A DNA stretch of 64,000 nt, taken from positions 1 to 64,000 of the forward strand of contig JAZSAT010000023.1 in NCBI GenBank assembly GCA_045602025.1, written 5' to 3'. The notes below the pieces were generated by a model, which saw only the letters and a list, made by a program, of their open reading frames with translations, had not been told where the DNA came from and did not search any database. The stretch comes from RGIG5579 sp045602025. GTDB taxonomy: Bacteria; Bacillota; Clostridia; Oscillospirales; SIG627. Shown here in pieces: positions 6,335 through 15,773 of the stretch (positions within the stretch are counted from its first letter, which is position 1; each line of letters opens with the position of its first letter). Position numbers and translations under genes: made by a program.

Positions 6335-8869
6335 ATGGAACTGAAAAAGCCAAAAGAATTATATCGAAGAATTGCTCTCGTTTTGATCGGATTTATCATC
6401 TTTTTGTTTCTCACTGTCTTTTTTGCGGGAAAGGGTGCCTTTGGAGGAGCTTTCTTGAGAAAAGACATCTCCTTTATGATAAAGGATGGCAAGGTGGGAG
6501 AAATTGTCTTATCGAAGGATCAGACGAAAGCGATTTCCGAAAAAACCGGAGCATTAACAATAAAAAACGGTGAAAACAAAGCCCTTGATCTTATCCTTTA
6601 TCAATCAGGTGAAGAAAAAGGGACGGTTTCTCTTTTGCCGAAAGAGGAAAAAGAAGTTTCCTTTTCTTCCCTCGGCGTACCTTTGTCGGTTCTCATTCAG
6701 AGCAAAGGAAATGAAATTGCTTACATTTCCAATAAAGAGGATCTTTCGGGTATTTTAGGGAAAATGGATAAGGGCGGCGATCTTGTTTTTCTCTCTCCTG
6801 TAAAGCTTGAACGCTTTTTATTAACTGCACCTTTTCGCCTGTTTGGTAAATTTTCCTTTGATGAATTGAATGTAGAAACCTTGCAAAAAGGAAACATCGT
6901 CCTTTCACCTGAAAAGAAATTTACAGGAACGGTTTTCTTATCGGCACCCGGGTGCGATCTGATCTGTAAAAATGTATCTTTTGATTTTAATGATGAAGAA
7001 ACGGATTTTTATATAAAAGCAAAAAGTATGAACGGTAAGAGGCTTTCTTTGGAAAAGTATCCCGTTTCTTCCTTTGAAAATCTTGAAAGACTTGCTGACA
7101 AAGACCTTTTACCAAAGCTTTATCCCAACAGCGAAATTGTTTTTATATCTTCTTTTTTCGTAAAAGAATCACTTTCTTTCAAGGGGATCCATTCCCTGAA
7201 TTTTAAAAAGCCTGTGGATTTCGGAGAGAACACCTTGTCTTTTTCTTCCGAAGAAAGCGGGGAATATACGGTGAAGACCGCACTTGGTGCACAGGTCAGC
7301 GGTGCATCCCTTTTGTTTTCTGCACCCCGTGCTTCTCTTGCGTGGAAGGGGGAAGGCACGGTTCCCGCTCTTTCTACTGTGGAAAAATTCAGCAATCTAA
7401 AGGAATATAATGCCTCTCCCACAAGACTTGGGGGAGAAGGGGAGGCAGAGCCTTGCCTCACACTTCTTGCGAAAGACAATGCTTTTTTGGAGGAGGATGC
7501 TGTCTTTGAAGCAAAGGGGAATCTTCTTGTTGCAACCTTACCTCATCTTTTAACAAAGGAAGTTTTAAAGGATGCTGTTTTTTCTCTTGCAGCAAGCAAG
7601 GGGAGCGCGGTTCTTGAAGGGGATCTTGAAAGCGGCATCATTGTAACAAGAGACGAAAATGGAAAAGAAAGGCGTTTTCGCACCGAGATTCTTCGGGAAA
7701 CGCTGAATATTCCTGCCGTTCACATCGAAACGGAAAATGGTGTTGAGATCACCTCAAAATCCCAATATGTTTCTGCAACCTTTTCTATGACAGGAGGGGA
7801 ACATCCTTCTCTTTCCGAGACGCATATTCGTATTCGCGGGAGAGGAAATTCCTCCTGGAAATGGGAGAAAAAGCCCTATAAGATCCACTTTGATGAGCCT
7901 ACCTCGCTTTTTGGACTTCCCGAAGGGGAAGAGTGGGCACTGGTTTCCAATTACGCAGATAAATCTTTGATGCGAAATCATCTGGCACAGGTAATGGCTT
8001 CAACCCTTTCCTTTGAATATTCCCCAACACAGGCCTTTGTGGATGTGTTTTTAAACGGTGAGTATTTAGGTGTTTATACACTTGGCGAGCACCTGGAGGC
8101 AGGGGCAGGCAGAGTGGAAGTGGATTATGATCCCGGCGCGGTGGACTGCGGCTATTTTTTGGAGGCCGGCGGTGTGGTCAGCGGTGTAGATGTAAAGGGA
8201 ATGAATTATTTTCACGCGGATCTGTTAAAGTTTGTCCTGATCAAAGCACCGGAATATACTACTCTTACCTCTGAACAGTTTCAATTTATCAAAAACTATT
8301 TTCAGAAAGCAAACGATGCAGTGAAAAAAGGGGAAGGGTATGAAAAGTATCTTGATATGGATTCGGTCATTGATTGGCTGATCATGACAGAATTTACCTG
8401 TAATACCGATTGCTCCTGGCGAAGAAGCACCTATTTTAAAAAGGATCCGGGAGGAAAGCTCGTAATGGGTCCTGTGTGGGATTTTGATCTTGCCTTCGGT
8501 AATTTCTCGAAGGATAATCCCGGATATGATACCTGGGTCAGCACCGAGCCTGATGATGACTATGTAGGCGAAACCTGGAGCACCTACCTTTTAAAGAATC
8601 CCGAATTTCAAAGGGCCTTTAAAGACCGCTGGCAAGAGGTTTCAAAGGACCTGTTGGAAACAGCACTGTCCGAAATTGAAAAGAGCTATGATCTTCTTTC
8701 TCCTTCGGCAAATCTCAACTTTAAACGCTGGGATATCCTTGGGAAAAAGGTTGCTTTTGAACGGTATGATACAACAGAATACAAAACCTATTCTTCGCAG
8801 ATCTATTATCTTCAAAGCTTTTTAACAAAAAGAGCTGCTTGGATCGATGCACAGATGGAAAATTGGTAA
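6335..8869 (+). CDS. membrane-anchored CotH-family protein
   Basis: CotH-family protein (844 aa). CotH proteins resemble eukaryotic-type kinases, and some phosphorylate spore coat proteins. One N-terminal membrane helix (about residues 10-30) is followed by a roughly 430-residue extracytoplasmic region with no family I recognise. The CotH module starts near residue 465: IRIRGRGNSSW, the ALVSNYADKSLMRNHLA signature (about 535-550) and PVWDFDLAFGN (about 711-721). The ATG at 6335 is chosen over the TTG at 6317 because AAGGTG precedes it. Odd feature: a palindromic element reads through in frame at 7412-7461. In gut anaerobes the family need not be tied to spores. Confidence 0.85.
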   Translation: MELKKPKELYRRIALVLIGFIIFLFLTVFFAGKGAFGGAFLRKDISFMIKDGKVGEIVLSKDQTKAISEKTGALTIKNGENKALDLILYQSGEEKGTVSLLPKEEKEVSFSSLGVPLSVLIQSKGNEIAYISNKEDLSGILGKMDKGGDLVFLSPVKLERFLLTAPFRLFGKFSFDELNVETLQKGNIVLSPEKKFTGTVFLSAPGCDLICKNVSFDFNDEETDFYIKAKSMNGKRLSLEKYPVSSFENLERLADKDLLPKLYPNSEIVFISSFFVKESLSFKGIHSLNFKKPVDFGENTLSFSSEESGEYTVKTALGAQVSGASLLFSAPRASLAWKGEGTVPALSTVEKFSNLKEYNASPTRLGGEGEAEPCLTLLAKDNAFLEEDAVFEAKGNLLVATLPHLLTKEVLKDAVFSLAASKGSAVLEGDLESGIIVTRDENGKERRFRTEILRETLNIPAVHIETENGVEITSKSQYVSATFSMTGGEHPSLSETHIRIRGRGNSSWKWEKKPYKIHFDEPTSLFGLPEGEEWALVSNYADKSLMRNHLAQVMASTLSFEYSPTQAFVDVFLNGEYLGVYTLGEHLEAGAGRVEVDYDPGAVDCGYFLEAGGVVSGVDVKGMNYFHADLLKFVLIKAPEYTTLTSEQFQFIKNYFQKANDAVKKGEGYEKYLDMDSVIDWLIMTEFTCNTDCSWRRSTYFKKDPGGKLVMGPVWDFDLAFGNFSKDNPGYDTWVSTEPDDDYVGETWSTYLLKNPEFQRAFKDRWQEVSKDLLETALSEIEKSYDLLSPSANLNFKRWDILGKKVAFERYDTTEYKTYSSQIYYLQSFLTKRAAWIDAQMENW
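7412..7461 (+). repeat. double-hairpin palindromic element inside the CotH-type gene
   Basis: Two adjacent inverted repeats: CTCCC-CAAG / CTTG-GGGAG at about 7415-7436, and GAGGCA / TGCCTC at about 7442-7459. The GC- and purine-skewed stretch is unlike the flanking A-rich coding sequence and encodes a PTRLGGEGEAEPCL-like insertion in frame. It resembles the dispersed palindromic repeats of Ruminococcaceae genomes, but the copy number cannot be judged here. Confidence 0.5.
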
Positions 8870-8900
8870 AAAAAGAACCCCAAAGTGGGGTTCTTTTTTT
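8870..8900. terminator. bidirectional terminator between the CotH-type gene and gpsA
   Basis: AAAAAGAACCCC / GGGGTTCTTTTTT stem. It has T-runs on both strands and serves the two convergent genes. Confidence 0.9.
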
Positions 8901-9861
8901 AGAATTCTTGCTTCAAAGAACGGTGAAACAGCTCGTCCATCCCTTTTCTGATATCAAGGTTTTCATAAAGCATTTTATATACTGCACTGCAAATGGGAAG
9001 CTCCACATTCTTTTCCTCGGAAAGGCGCATTAAGGCCTTGACCGTGTAGTACCCTTCTGCCAGGGCTTCAAATTTTTCACCCTTTGCAAAGGCTTCACCG
9101 AAGCTTCTGTTATGGCTGAATTTTGAAAATACCGTAGCTTCATAATCGCCTAAGTGACAAAGCCCGTAAGCGGAGAAGGGATTTCCGCCCAAGGCCTCGA
9201 TCAGCCTTGAGATCTCATGGGTACCGCGGGACATCAAAGCACCCTTTAAGCTGCTTTGGCCGATGCCGTCAAGAACACCTGCCGCGATTCCGATCACATT
9301 TTTGGCCGCTGCACCGATCTCACTGCCGATCAGATCATTTCCGTAGTAGAAGCGGATCATAGGGCCTTTCCATTCATTAACAAGGGCTTCCTTTAGCTTT
9401 TGGTTTTTGCTGTCAATTACCATACAGTTTGGGATACCCTTTACAAATTCCTGAGGATGTCCGGGTCCAACCCAAACCGCAAGATTTTCCTGAGGACCTA
9501 AAACATCTTCAAAAACCTCGGTCAAGCGTTTTCCGCTTTCGATCTCGATACCCTTCATACAAAGAACAAAGGTCTTTTTCTTTAGATCGATCCCCGTTTG
9601 AGAAAGCTCTTTTAAAAGGCTTCTTAAGGATTGGGAAGGAATGGAGATCACAACGGTATCTGCCTCAAGAGCCTCGGAAAGGTCCGAGGTAAGATGTACC
9701 TTCTCGCTGAGAGTAACCATTTTATTGGTTCTTGTTTCTTGAAGCTCTTTCAATCGCCCGGAATCCTTGGAGCCGTATAACGAAACATTCTGTCCGATGG
9801 AATCCAGATACCAAGCGATAAAGGAGCCCCATCTGCCGCATCCGATCACTGTAATTTTCAT
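8899..9861 (-). CDS. gpsA: NAD(P)H-dependent glycerol-3-phosphate dehydrogenase
   Basis: Glycerol-3-phosphate dehydrogenase (320 aa), reducing dihydroxyacetone phosphate to sn-glycerol 3-phosphate for phospholipid synthesis. The Rossmann motif is KITVIGCGRWGSF at the N-terminus, the catalytic Lys is in GAAAKNVIGIAAGV, and SRGTHEISRL follows. The usual SGP-S/T-F-A segment is VGPGHPQEFVKGIPN, a variant form. The start at 9861 gives the normal family length. It is the last gene of the gdpP-to-gpsA run but is separated from ftsH by a terminator-like hairpin ending 9 bases before its ATG, with no ribosome site in between. Confidence 0.92.
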   Translation of the reverse strand: MKITVIGCGRWGSFIAWYLDSIGQNVSLYGSKDSGRLKELQETRTNKMVTLSEKVHLTSDLSEALEADTVVISIPSQSLRSLLKELSQTGIDLKKKTFVLCMKGIEIESGKRLTEVFEDVLGPQENLAVWVGPGHPQEFVKGIPNCMVIDSKNQKLKEALVNEWKGPMIRFYYGNDLIGSEIGAAAKNVIGIAAGVLDGIGQSSLKGALMSRGTHEISRLIEALGGNPFSAYGLCHLGDYEATVFSKFSHNRSFGEAFAKGEKFEALAEGYYTVKALMRLSEEKNVELPICSAVYKMLYENLDIRKGMDELFHRSLKQEF

Positions 9862-9869
9862 AAGAAAAA

Positions 9870-9897
9870 CAAAAAGCCGCCTTGGCGGCTTTTTTCC
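9870..9897 (-). terminator. terminator-like hairpin between ftsH and gpsA
   Basis: Minus strand AAAAAGCCGCC / GGCGGCTTTTT stem with a T-run, immediately followed by the gpsA ATG. AAAGGA lies directly 5' of the stem, so folding would place it about 9 bases from the start codon. Confidence 0.8.
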
Positions 9898-9904
9898 TTT
9901 CGGT

Positions 9905-11905
9905 TTACTCTTTGTCTTCTTCCGATTTTGCTGCATTTGCAGCTTCATCCGCAAGTTTTTCAGCTAAATTAGAGGCTTTTTTCACAGCATCCTCTTCGCG
10001 CTTTTTTGCATTTTCATCGATGCTCTTTTTCAGCTTTGCTTCTTTTATATTTGCAATGCTTTCCATTGTAGCATTTTCTGCCATGGAGGCTGCAAACTGG
10101 TCTTCGTCCATTACCTCGTGCTCCATCAGGAATGAAGCAACGAAGTGAAGCTTATCCATATGCTCATTTAAGATGCTGACCGCCTTGTCATAAGCTGCTC
10201 TTACAATGGCAAGGGTTTCTTCGTCGATGAGTGCTGCGATCTTTTCGGAATAGTTGGGTGTATTGCTGAAATCTCTTCCAAGGAAGACTTCACCGCCGCC
10301 GCTGCCGTAAACAACAGGGCCGAGCTTGTCGCTCATACCGTATTTGGTGATCATATTTCTGGCAATCTCGGTAGCTCTTTGAATATCATTGGAAGCACCG
10401 GTGGAAATATCGTTCAAAATGAGCTTTTCAGCAACTCTGCCGCCCAGAAGGGAAACAATCTCTTCTTCCATTTCAATTTTGGAAGCATAGCTTTTATCTT
10501 CACTGGGAAGGGAAAGGGTATAACCGCCTGCTCTGCCGGAAGGAATAATGGAGATCTGGTGAACCTTGTCCTGGGTAGGCAGAAAATGAGTAACGATCGC
10601 GTGACCTGCCTCGTGGAAAGCAGTGAGCTTTTTATCCTTCTCAGCAACGATCTTGCTCTTCTTCTGGGGACCGACGATCACCTTGATGGTCGCTTCCTCA
10701 AGCTCGGTTGTGCCGATCAGTTTCTTTCCTTTTCTTGCGGAAAGAAGTGCCGCCTCATTGAGGAGGTTTGCAAGATCTGCGCCGGTAAAGCCGGGAGTGG
10801 ACTTTGCAAGGGTCTTCAGGTCAACATCCTTTTCAAAGGGTTTGTTCTTTGCGTGTACTTTGAGAATTTCTTCTCTGCCCTTGATGTCGGGATAGTTGAC
10901 GGTTACCTGTCTGTCAAAACGACCGGGACGGAGAAGCGCAGGGTCCAAAATGTCGGGACGGTTGGTTGCTGCCATAATGATGACACCTTCATTGGAGCCG
11001 AAGCCGTCCATTTCTACAAGCAGCTGGTTCAAGGTCTGCTCTCTTTCATCGTGACCGCCGCCGAGGCCTGCACCTCTGTGACGACCTACTGCGTCGATCT
11101 CATCAATAAAGATGATGCTGGGAGCATTCTTCTTTGCATTTTCAAAAAGGTCTCTTACACGGGAAGCACCTACGCCTACATACATTTCCACAAAGTCAGA
11201 ACCGGAAATGGAGTAGAAGGGTACACCCGCTTCCCCTGCAACCGCTTTGGCAAGAAGGGTCTTACCGGTGCCGGGAGGGCCCACCAAAAGCACACCGTGG
11301 GGAATCCTTGCGCCCAGTTCCTGAAAGCGCGCGGGATTTTTCAAGAAGTCAACCACCTCGGTGAGTTCTTCTTTTTCTTCGTCAGCTCCGGCAACATCGG
11401 AGAAGAAGACCTTCTTTTTCTCGTCTGCACCGAGCTTTGCTTTTGCTTTTCCAAAGGAATTGATTCTGCTGCCTTTTCCGCCGGTGGCCTGATTCATCGC
11501 ATAGAACCAAAGGGCAACAAGAACCACAATAATGATGAGATAAGGGAGAAAACTAAGCCACCAAGGGGTCTCGGTAATGGGCTCGTAGTGATAGGACTCC
11601 AAATTACCGCCGCTTCCGTCCTTATACTTTGCATTTTCTTTTACATACTCATCCACATCCTCGCGGAAATAGTGAATGCTTTGGAGCTTATATTCAATTT
11701 TTTTGTTTTCCGTGGTTACAAGTGAAAGCTCTCCGTCAGCAGAAACGGTAAATTTCTTAACTTCGTCATTTTCAAACAGCGCAACGATTTTGCTGTATGG
11801 CATATCTTCTTCTGCGGACATATTAAACAGAGAAGCAGAGGCGAAGATCACAAGTAAGATCAGTATTGAGTAGAAAACAATGACTTTGATATTGTTTTTT
11901 TTCAT
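9905..11905 (-). CDS. ftsH: ATP-dependent zinc metalloprotease FtsH
   Basis: FtsH (666 aa), a membrane-bound hexameric AAA+ protease that degrades misassembled membrane proteins and short-lived regulators. TM1 is at residues 7-25, an extracytoplasmic domain spans about 26-113, and TM2 about 117-137. Walker A GPPGTGKT is at 209-216, Walker B IIFIDEID near 264-271, and the zinc site HEAGH at 431-435 with the third ligand in SNDIQRAT. A charged, Lys/Glu-rich tail closes the protein. AAGGAGA precedes the start. It lies 33 bp after hpt, the usual tilS-hpt-ftsH order. Confidence 0.98.
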   Translation of the reverse strand: MKKNNIKVIVFYSILILLVIFASASLFNMSAEEDMPYSKIVALFENDEVKKFTVSADGELSLVTTENKKIEYKLQSIHYFREDVDEYVKENAKYKDGSGGNLESYHYEPITETPWWLSFLPYLIIIVVLVALWFYAMNQATGGKGSRINSFGKAKAKLGADEKKKVFFSDVAGADEEKEELTEVVDFLKNPARFQELGARIPHGVLLVGPPGTGKTLLAKAVAGEAGVPFYSISGSDFVEMYVGVGASRVRDLFENAKKNAPSIIFIDEIDAVGRHRGAGLGGGHDEREQTLNQLLVEMDGFGSNEGVIIMAATNRPDILDPALLRPGRFDRQVTVNYPDIKGREEILKVHAKNKPFEKDVDLKTLAKSTPGFTGADLANLLNEAALLSARKGKKLIGTTELEEATIKVIVGPQKKSKIVAEKDKKLTAFHEAGHAIVTHFLPTQDKVHQISIIPSGRAGGYTLSLPSEDKSYASKIEMEEEIVSLLGGRVAEKLILNDISTGASNDIQRATEIARNMITKYGMSDKLGPVVYGSGGGEVFLGRDFSNTPNYSEKIAALIDEETLAIVRAAYDKAVSILNEHMDKLHFVASFLMEHEVMDEDQFAASMAENATMESIANIKEAKLKKSIDENAKKREEDAVKKASNLAEKLADEAANAAKSEEDKE

Positions 11906-11938
11906 TTTAATGATAGGTTCTCCTTCAAAGGGTCGTTT

Positions 11939-12508
11939 TTATGAATAAACTTCAGGTTTTAAAATCGCAATGTAGGGAAGATTGCGGTAGATCTCATTAT
12001 AGTCAAGACCGTAACCTACGATAAACTGGTCTTCAACCTCAAAGCCGCAAAAGTCGGTGGTAATGGGGGCAGCGCGTCTTGCAGGCTTGTCAAGCATGGT
12101 GCAGATCTTCACGGAATGGGCACCGCTCTTCATAAAGAGCTCGGAAAGAGTCTGCAGAGTTCTTCCGCTGTCTAAAATATCTTCAACCAGGAGCACATCT
12201 GCACCCTTCAGAGTATCTGCTTCCGGAAGAGCTTCTACATTGACGCGTCCGGAGGAAACGGTACCTGCACCGTAGCTGGAGGCGCGCAAAAACAGAACCT
12301 GACAGGGCAGATCTACACGGCGGATCAAGTCGGCAATAAAGATAAAGGATCCTTTCAAAACACCAACAAGGATAAGTTTCCTTGTCTTTGCACTTTCGCG
12401 ATAGCAGTTTGTGATTTCTTCTCCCAAACGATCCAGCATTTTTTCAAGGTCTTCTTTACCGTAAAGGATACAATCAAGATCAGCTCGCATTGATTCAAAT
12501 TCGCACAT
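11939..12508 (-). CDS. hpt: hypoxanthine phosphoribosyltransferase
   Basis: Hypoxanthine(-guanine) phosphoribosyltransferase (189 aa from this start), converting hypoxanthine or guanine plus PRPP to IMP or GMP in purine salvage. The PRPP-binding loop VLLVEDILDSGRTL is intact, as are LVGVLKGSFIFIADLIRR near the N-terminus and VGYGLDYNEIYRNLPYI at the end. The ATG at 12508 has GAGAGG 7 bases upstream. It begins one base after the tilS stop (TAATATG), so translation is probably coupled. A longer start at 12517 would overlap tilS. Confidence 0.95.
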   Translation of the reverse strand: MCEFESMRADLDCILYGKEDLEKMLDRLGEEITNCYRESAKTRKLILVGVLKGSFIFIADLIRRVDLPCQVLFLRASSYGAGTVSSGRVNVEALPEADTLKGADVLLVEDILDSGRTLQTLSELFMKSGAHSVKICTMLDKPARRAAPITTDFCGFEVEDQFIVGYGLDYNEIYRNLPYIAILKPEVYS

Positions 12509-12509
12509 A

Positions 12510-13925
12510 TTAGACATCCTCTCGATTCTTCATAATTTGTAAAAGAACCTTGCTGTCCAGGGTCATGGTAAAGACTTCATCGGTATCACTTTCCCGAACC
12601 CGATCGCAAAGTCCCACAAAGGGGATCCATACGATTCCCTTGTCGTCACAGATCAGGGGAACATAGGGCCTGTCCTTTGCACCGATCCCTGCTTCCCCAA
12701 GAAGCTTTTTTACACTCCTTGTCATTTTGCTGATTACAACCTTGTCACCGGCTTGCAGATTTCTTGCAAAAAGACTTCCTTCTATTTTATCGGATGCTGC
12801 GTGAATAATCAAGAGGTTTTTGTTAATATTTTCAACTTTTCCGCTCCTTTTGTCGGAGACGGTCAAACAGGCCTTTGCCGATTCGATGGCGTTTTCGCCG
12901 ACATGGAGCTTCACTTGATAGAGTATGCGGCAAAGCTTTTTATCATTCTTAAAAAAAACAAGATGTTCTTTTTCAATGGAAAAGCAAAAACCGCTGCAAA
13001 TTTCAATTAGTTTGCCCTCGTTCTCTTGATTTATTAGTGTCAGAAGTGCAGCAAAGCGTTCAAAATCAATAACAATTTTTTCTTTTTGTGCCATTCGGCT
13101 GAGAATCTCGTAAAGCAGCGGATAACCGCTTTCTTTTTTCAGCAAAGGGCGAAGGGAGGAAAGGGGAATTTTTCCGCTTTCGGGAATAGCTCCTTCTTTT
13201 TTCTGCCAAATGTCACAAAGTTCGCGTATCATTTCATCTTGCCACAAAGAAAGCGTTCCAAAGCGAACCAAAGCATCTTCTACGGAAGGATTGATCTGTT
13301 TCATTTCCGGGAGAATTTTTGCCCGAATGCGATTTCTGGAAAAAAGAATATCGCAATTTGTTGAATCCACTTTGAACAAAAGCTTTTGTTCATTTAAAAA
13401 TGAGACGATTTCTTCTGTATAAAAAGGAAGAAGGGGACGAATTATGTTTTTTCGTTTCGGAAGGATTCCCCTCGTACCCGAATATCCGCTGCCGCGAATT
13501 ATACGGAATAAAACCGTTTCTGCTTGGTCGGAGGCGGTGTGAGCCGTTGCAATTTTATTGAAATTTTCTCTTTTTGCAATCTCCTCCAAAGCCTCGTATC
13601 GCAGAATCCGTGCGCCTTCTTCAAGGCCAAGCCCTTTTTCCTTTGCAAATGCAGGTACATCTACTTTTTTCTTATAAAAAGGGATACGCTTTCTTTCGCA
13701 AAACTTTTTGCAGAAAAGGAGATCCTCATCTGCCTCTTTTCCGCGGATCCCGTGATGAATGTGACAGGCACCAACGGAAAATCCCACTTCTTTGGAAACG
13801 GCCTGAAGCAAAGTCAGAAGGCACAAGGAATCCTTGCCACCGGAAAAGGCAACAAGGATCCGATCGTTTTTTTCAATCAGCCGATTTGTTTGAAGATGCT
13901 TGAAAAAGCGTTTGTAAAGATCCAT
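12510..13925 (-). CDS. tilS: tRNA(Ile)-lysidine synthase
   Basis: TilS (471 aa) ligates lysine to C34 of the CAU-anticodon tRNA-Ile so that it reads AUA. The PP-loop ATP-binding motif LVAFSGGKDSLCLL is near residue 30, AHTASDQAETVLFRIIRGSG is the tRNA and ATP-contact segment, and a C-terminal domain follows. The start at 13925 (MDLYKRFFKH) lies one base past the dnaB stop, in the same TAATATG junction seen between tilS and hpt. An upstream in-frame ATG at 13952 would overlap dnaB. The gene is essential in most bacteria. Confidence 0.95.
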   Translation of the reverse strand: MDLYKRFFKHLQTNRLIEKNDRILVAFSGGKDSLCLLTLLQAVSKEVGFSVGACHIHHGIRGKEADEDLLFCKKFCERKRIPFYKKKVDVPAFAKEKGLGLEEGARILRYEALEEIAKRENFNKIATAHTASDQAETVLFRIIRGSGYSGTRGILPKRKNIIRPLLPFYTEEIVSFLNEQKLLFKVDSTNCDILFSRNRIRAKILPEMKQINPSVEDALVRFGTLSLWQDEMIRELCDIWQKKEGAIPESGKIPLSSLRPLLKKESGYPLLYEILSRMAQKEKIVIDFERFAALLTLINQENEGKLIEICSGFCFSIEKEHLVFFKNDKKLCRILYQVKLHVGENAIESAKACLTVSDKRSGKVENINKNLLIIHAASDKIEGSLFARNLQAGDKVVISKMTRSVKKLLGEAGIGAKDRPYVPLICDDKGIVWIPFVGLCDRVRESDTDEVFTMTLDSKVLLQIMKNREDV

Positions 13926-13926
13926 A

Positions 13927-15306
13927 TTACATTTCGCCCGGAACATTATCAAAACGCTTTTCCAGGGTACAGAATCGGGTGTACTGGCCGTCCCAGCCTA
14001 AATTGATGGTATCGACGGCACCGTGTCTGTTCTTTGCAACGATGCATTCCGCCATGTTCTGAATGTCGGTATTTCTGTTATCATAATAGAATTCTCTGTG
14101 CAGGAACATAACTACGTCAGCATCCTGCTCGATGGCACCGGAATCACGAAGGTCTGTCAGCTGAGGACGCTTGTCTTTTCTGTCCTGAGAGATACGGGAA
14201 AGCTGAGAGCACAGAACGATGGGACAACCGAATTCCTTTGCCATGATCTTCAGGTTTCTCGTAATATCGCCCACTTCCAAAACGCGGTTTTCACTTTTTC
14301 TTCTGTCATCGGAATGCATCAGCTGCAGGTAGTCTACAAAGACAATGCCCAGGTTTCTCAGTCTGCGAAGCTTGGTTCGCATTTTCATGGGAGAAAGGTC
14401 GGAGGAATCGTCAATATAGATCTTGGTGCCTGCAAGGGCACTTGCGGCATCGGCAAGCTTTGTATAGTCTTCCGACTCCAGGCTTCCTTCGCGAAGCTTT
14501 CTGCTTTCGATCCTTCCCTCGGAGGAGAGAAGTCTGGATGCCAGCTGTGTTTTTGACATTTCAAGAGAGAAGATGGCGACGGTCTTGTCGGTTCTTCTCT
14601 TTGCGATTTCCGCGGCAATGTTCAGGGCAAAGCTGGTTTTACCCATACCGGGTCTTGCACCGATCAGGATCAAATCACCCGGGTTCATACCAACAAGAAC
14701 ACGGTCAATATCACTGAAAAAGGTCTGAATGGTGTTGCCCTTGTCACCGCCCTTGCTTAGTTCGGTAAGCTCCTTATAAAAGGCGGTAATGATCTCGCTC
14801 AAGGGAGTGAAGTCATCCTTTACCGTGTGCTGAGAAAGGGCGTAGATCTTTTGTTCCGCATTGTCAATAACAGAGGAGGTCTCCTCATGCTGGCTATAGG
14901 CGGAATCCATAATTTCTTCGGAAATGGTGATCAGCTTTCGAAGAAGTGCTTTTTCGTGTACGATTGCCGCATAGTCCATAATGTTGGATAGGGTGGGTAC
15001 ACTTTCCGCTAAGTGACGGATATACTGAGAGCCCGCCTCTTCGGTATAAACACCGCTTTTTACAAGATCACTGATCAGCGTAACCACATCAATTCCCGTG
15101 CTGCGGTTGGAAAGGCTGACCAGAGAATTGTAGATCTCAGCGTGCTTTTCCACATAGAAATCCTCGGAGCTGACCACAGAGGAAACATCTCCGATTCGTT
15201 CGCTATCCAAAATCAGTGCACCTAAAAGTGCCTGCTCATTTTCAACGGAATGGGGAACCTGTCTTCCCAAAAGAGAGGTAAGGGAAGGGGTTTGTGAATT
15301 GTTCAT
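13927..15306 (-). CDS. dnaB: replicative DNA helicase DnaB
   Basis: Replicative helicase (459 aa; the B. subtilis orthologue is called DnaC). The N-terminal domain opens with VPHSVENEQALLGALILD. The RecA-like C-terminal domain has Walker A GARPGMGKTSFALN (about residue 210), AIFSLEMSKTQLASRLL and Walker B VFVDYLQLM. No intein interrupts it. AAAGGAT precedes the start. It lies 11 bp after rplI, the conserved gdpP-rplI-dnaB order of Firmicutes. Confidence 0.97.
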   Translation of the reverse strand: MNNSQTPSLTSLLGRQVPHSVENEQALLGALILDSERIGDVSSVVSSEDFYVEKHAEIYNSLVSLSNRSTGIDVVTLISDLVKSGVYTEEAGSQYIRHLAESVPTLSNIMDYAAIVHEKALLRKLITISEEIMDSAYSQHEETSSVIDNAEQKIYALSQHTVKDDFTPLSEIITAFYKELTELSKGGDKGNTIQTFFSDIDRVLVGMNPGDLILIGARPGMGKTSFALNIAAEIAKRRTDKTVAIFSLEMSKTQLASRLLSSEGRIESRKLREGSLESEDYTKLADAASALAGTKIYIDDSSDLSPMKMRTKLRRLRNLGIVFVDYLQLMHSDDRRKSENRVLEVGDITRNLKIMAKEFGCPIVLCSQLSRISQDRKDKRPQLTDLRDSGAIEQDADVVMFLHREFYYDNRNTDIQNMAECIVAKNRHGAVDTINLGWDGQYTRFCTLEKRFDNVPGEM

Positions 15307-15317
15307 AAGATGATCCT

Positions 15318-15758
15318 TTACTGTTCAACAATTACTTTGAGTGAAGCGTTTACGCCCGAGGAAAGCTTGATCTCTGCTGTAAAGGTGCCGAAATTTTTAA
15401 TGGCAGCAAGGGTGATTTTTCTTTTGTCGATCTCGATCTTATGCTGCTCCTTCAAAAGCTCGGAAATATGTGAGTTGGTTACGCTTCCGTAAATCTTTCC
15501 GTCGGTGCCTGCGCTTGCTTTTGCGTGAACCTCGATCTTTTCCAATTTCTCCTTCATTGCCAAGGCATTTTCAAGATCCACCTTAGCTTTGTATTCCTTG
15601 GAGGAGATCTGATTTTTCAGTTCGTTTTCCGCTTTGGCATCTGCGGGTGCGGCAAGGCCCTTGGGAAACAAAAAGTTTCTGGCGTATCCGTCGGATACAT
15701 TTACGATCTCACCTTTTTTTCCCTGTCCTTTTACATCACTTTTTAATACAACTTTCAT
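15318..15758 (-). CDS. rplI: 50S ribosomal protein L9
   Basis: Ribosomal protein L9 (146 aa), a two-domain elongated 23S rRNA-binding protein. The start MKVVLKSDVKGQGKKGEIV followed by NVSDGYARNFLFPKGLA is the L9 signature; a long connecting helix and the C-terminal domain follow. AAAGGAG is 10 bases upstream. It lies between gdpP (15 bp) and dnaB (11 bp) and is almost certainly co-transcribed with them. Confidence 0.97.
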   Translation of the reverse strand: MKVVLKSDVKGQGKKGEIVNVSDGYARNFLFPKGLAAPADAKAENELKNQISSKEYKAKVDLENALAMKEKLEKIEVHAKASAGTDGKIYGSVTNSHISELLKEQHKIEIDKRKITLAAIKNFGTFTAEIKLSSGVNASLKVIVEQ

Positions 15759-15773
15759 AGCAAATATTCTCCT

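Noticed and set aside
9905..11905. Long plus-strand ORF 10379-11725 (448 codons) opposite ftsH
   Set aside because: It is the antisense shadow of the well-conserved ftsH gene, with no ribosome site or recognisable domain.
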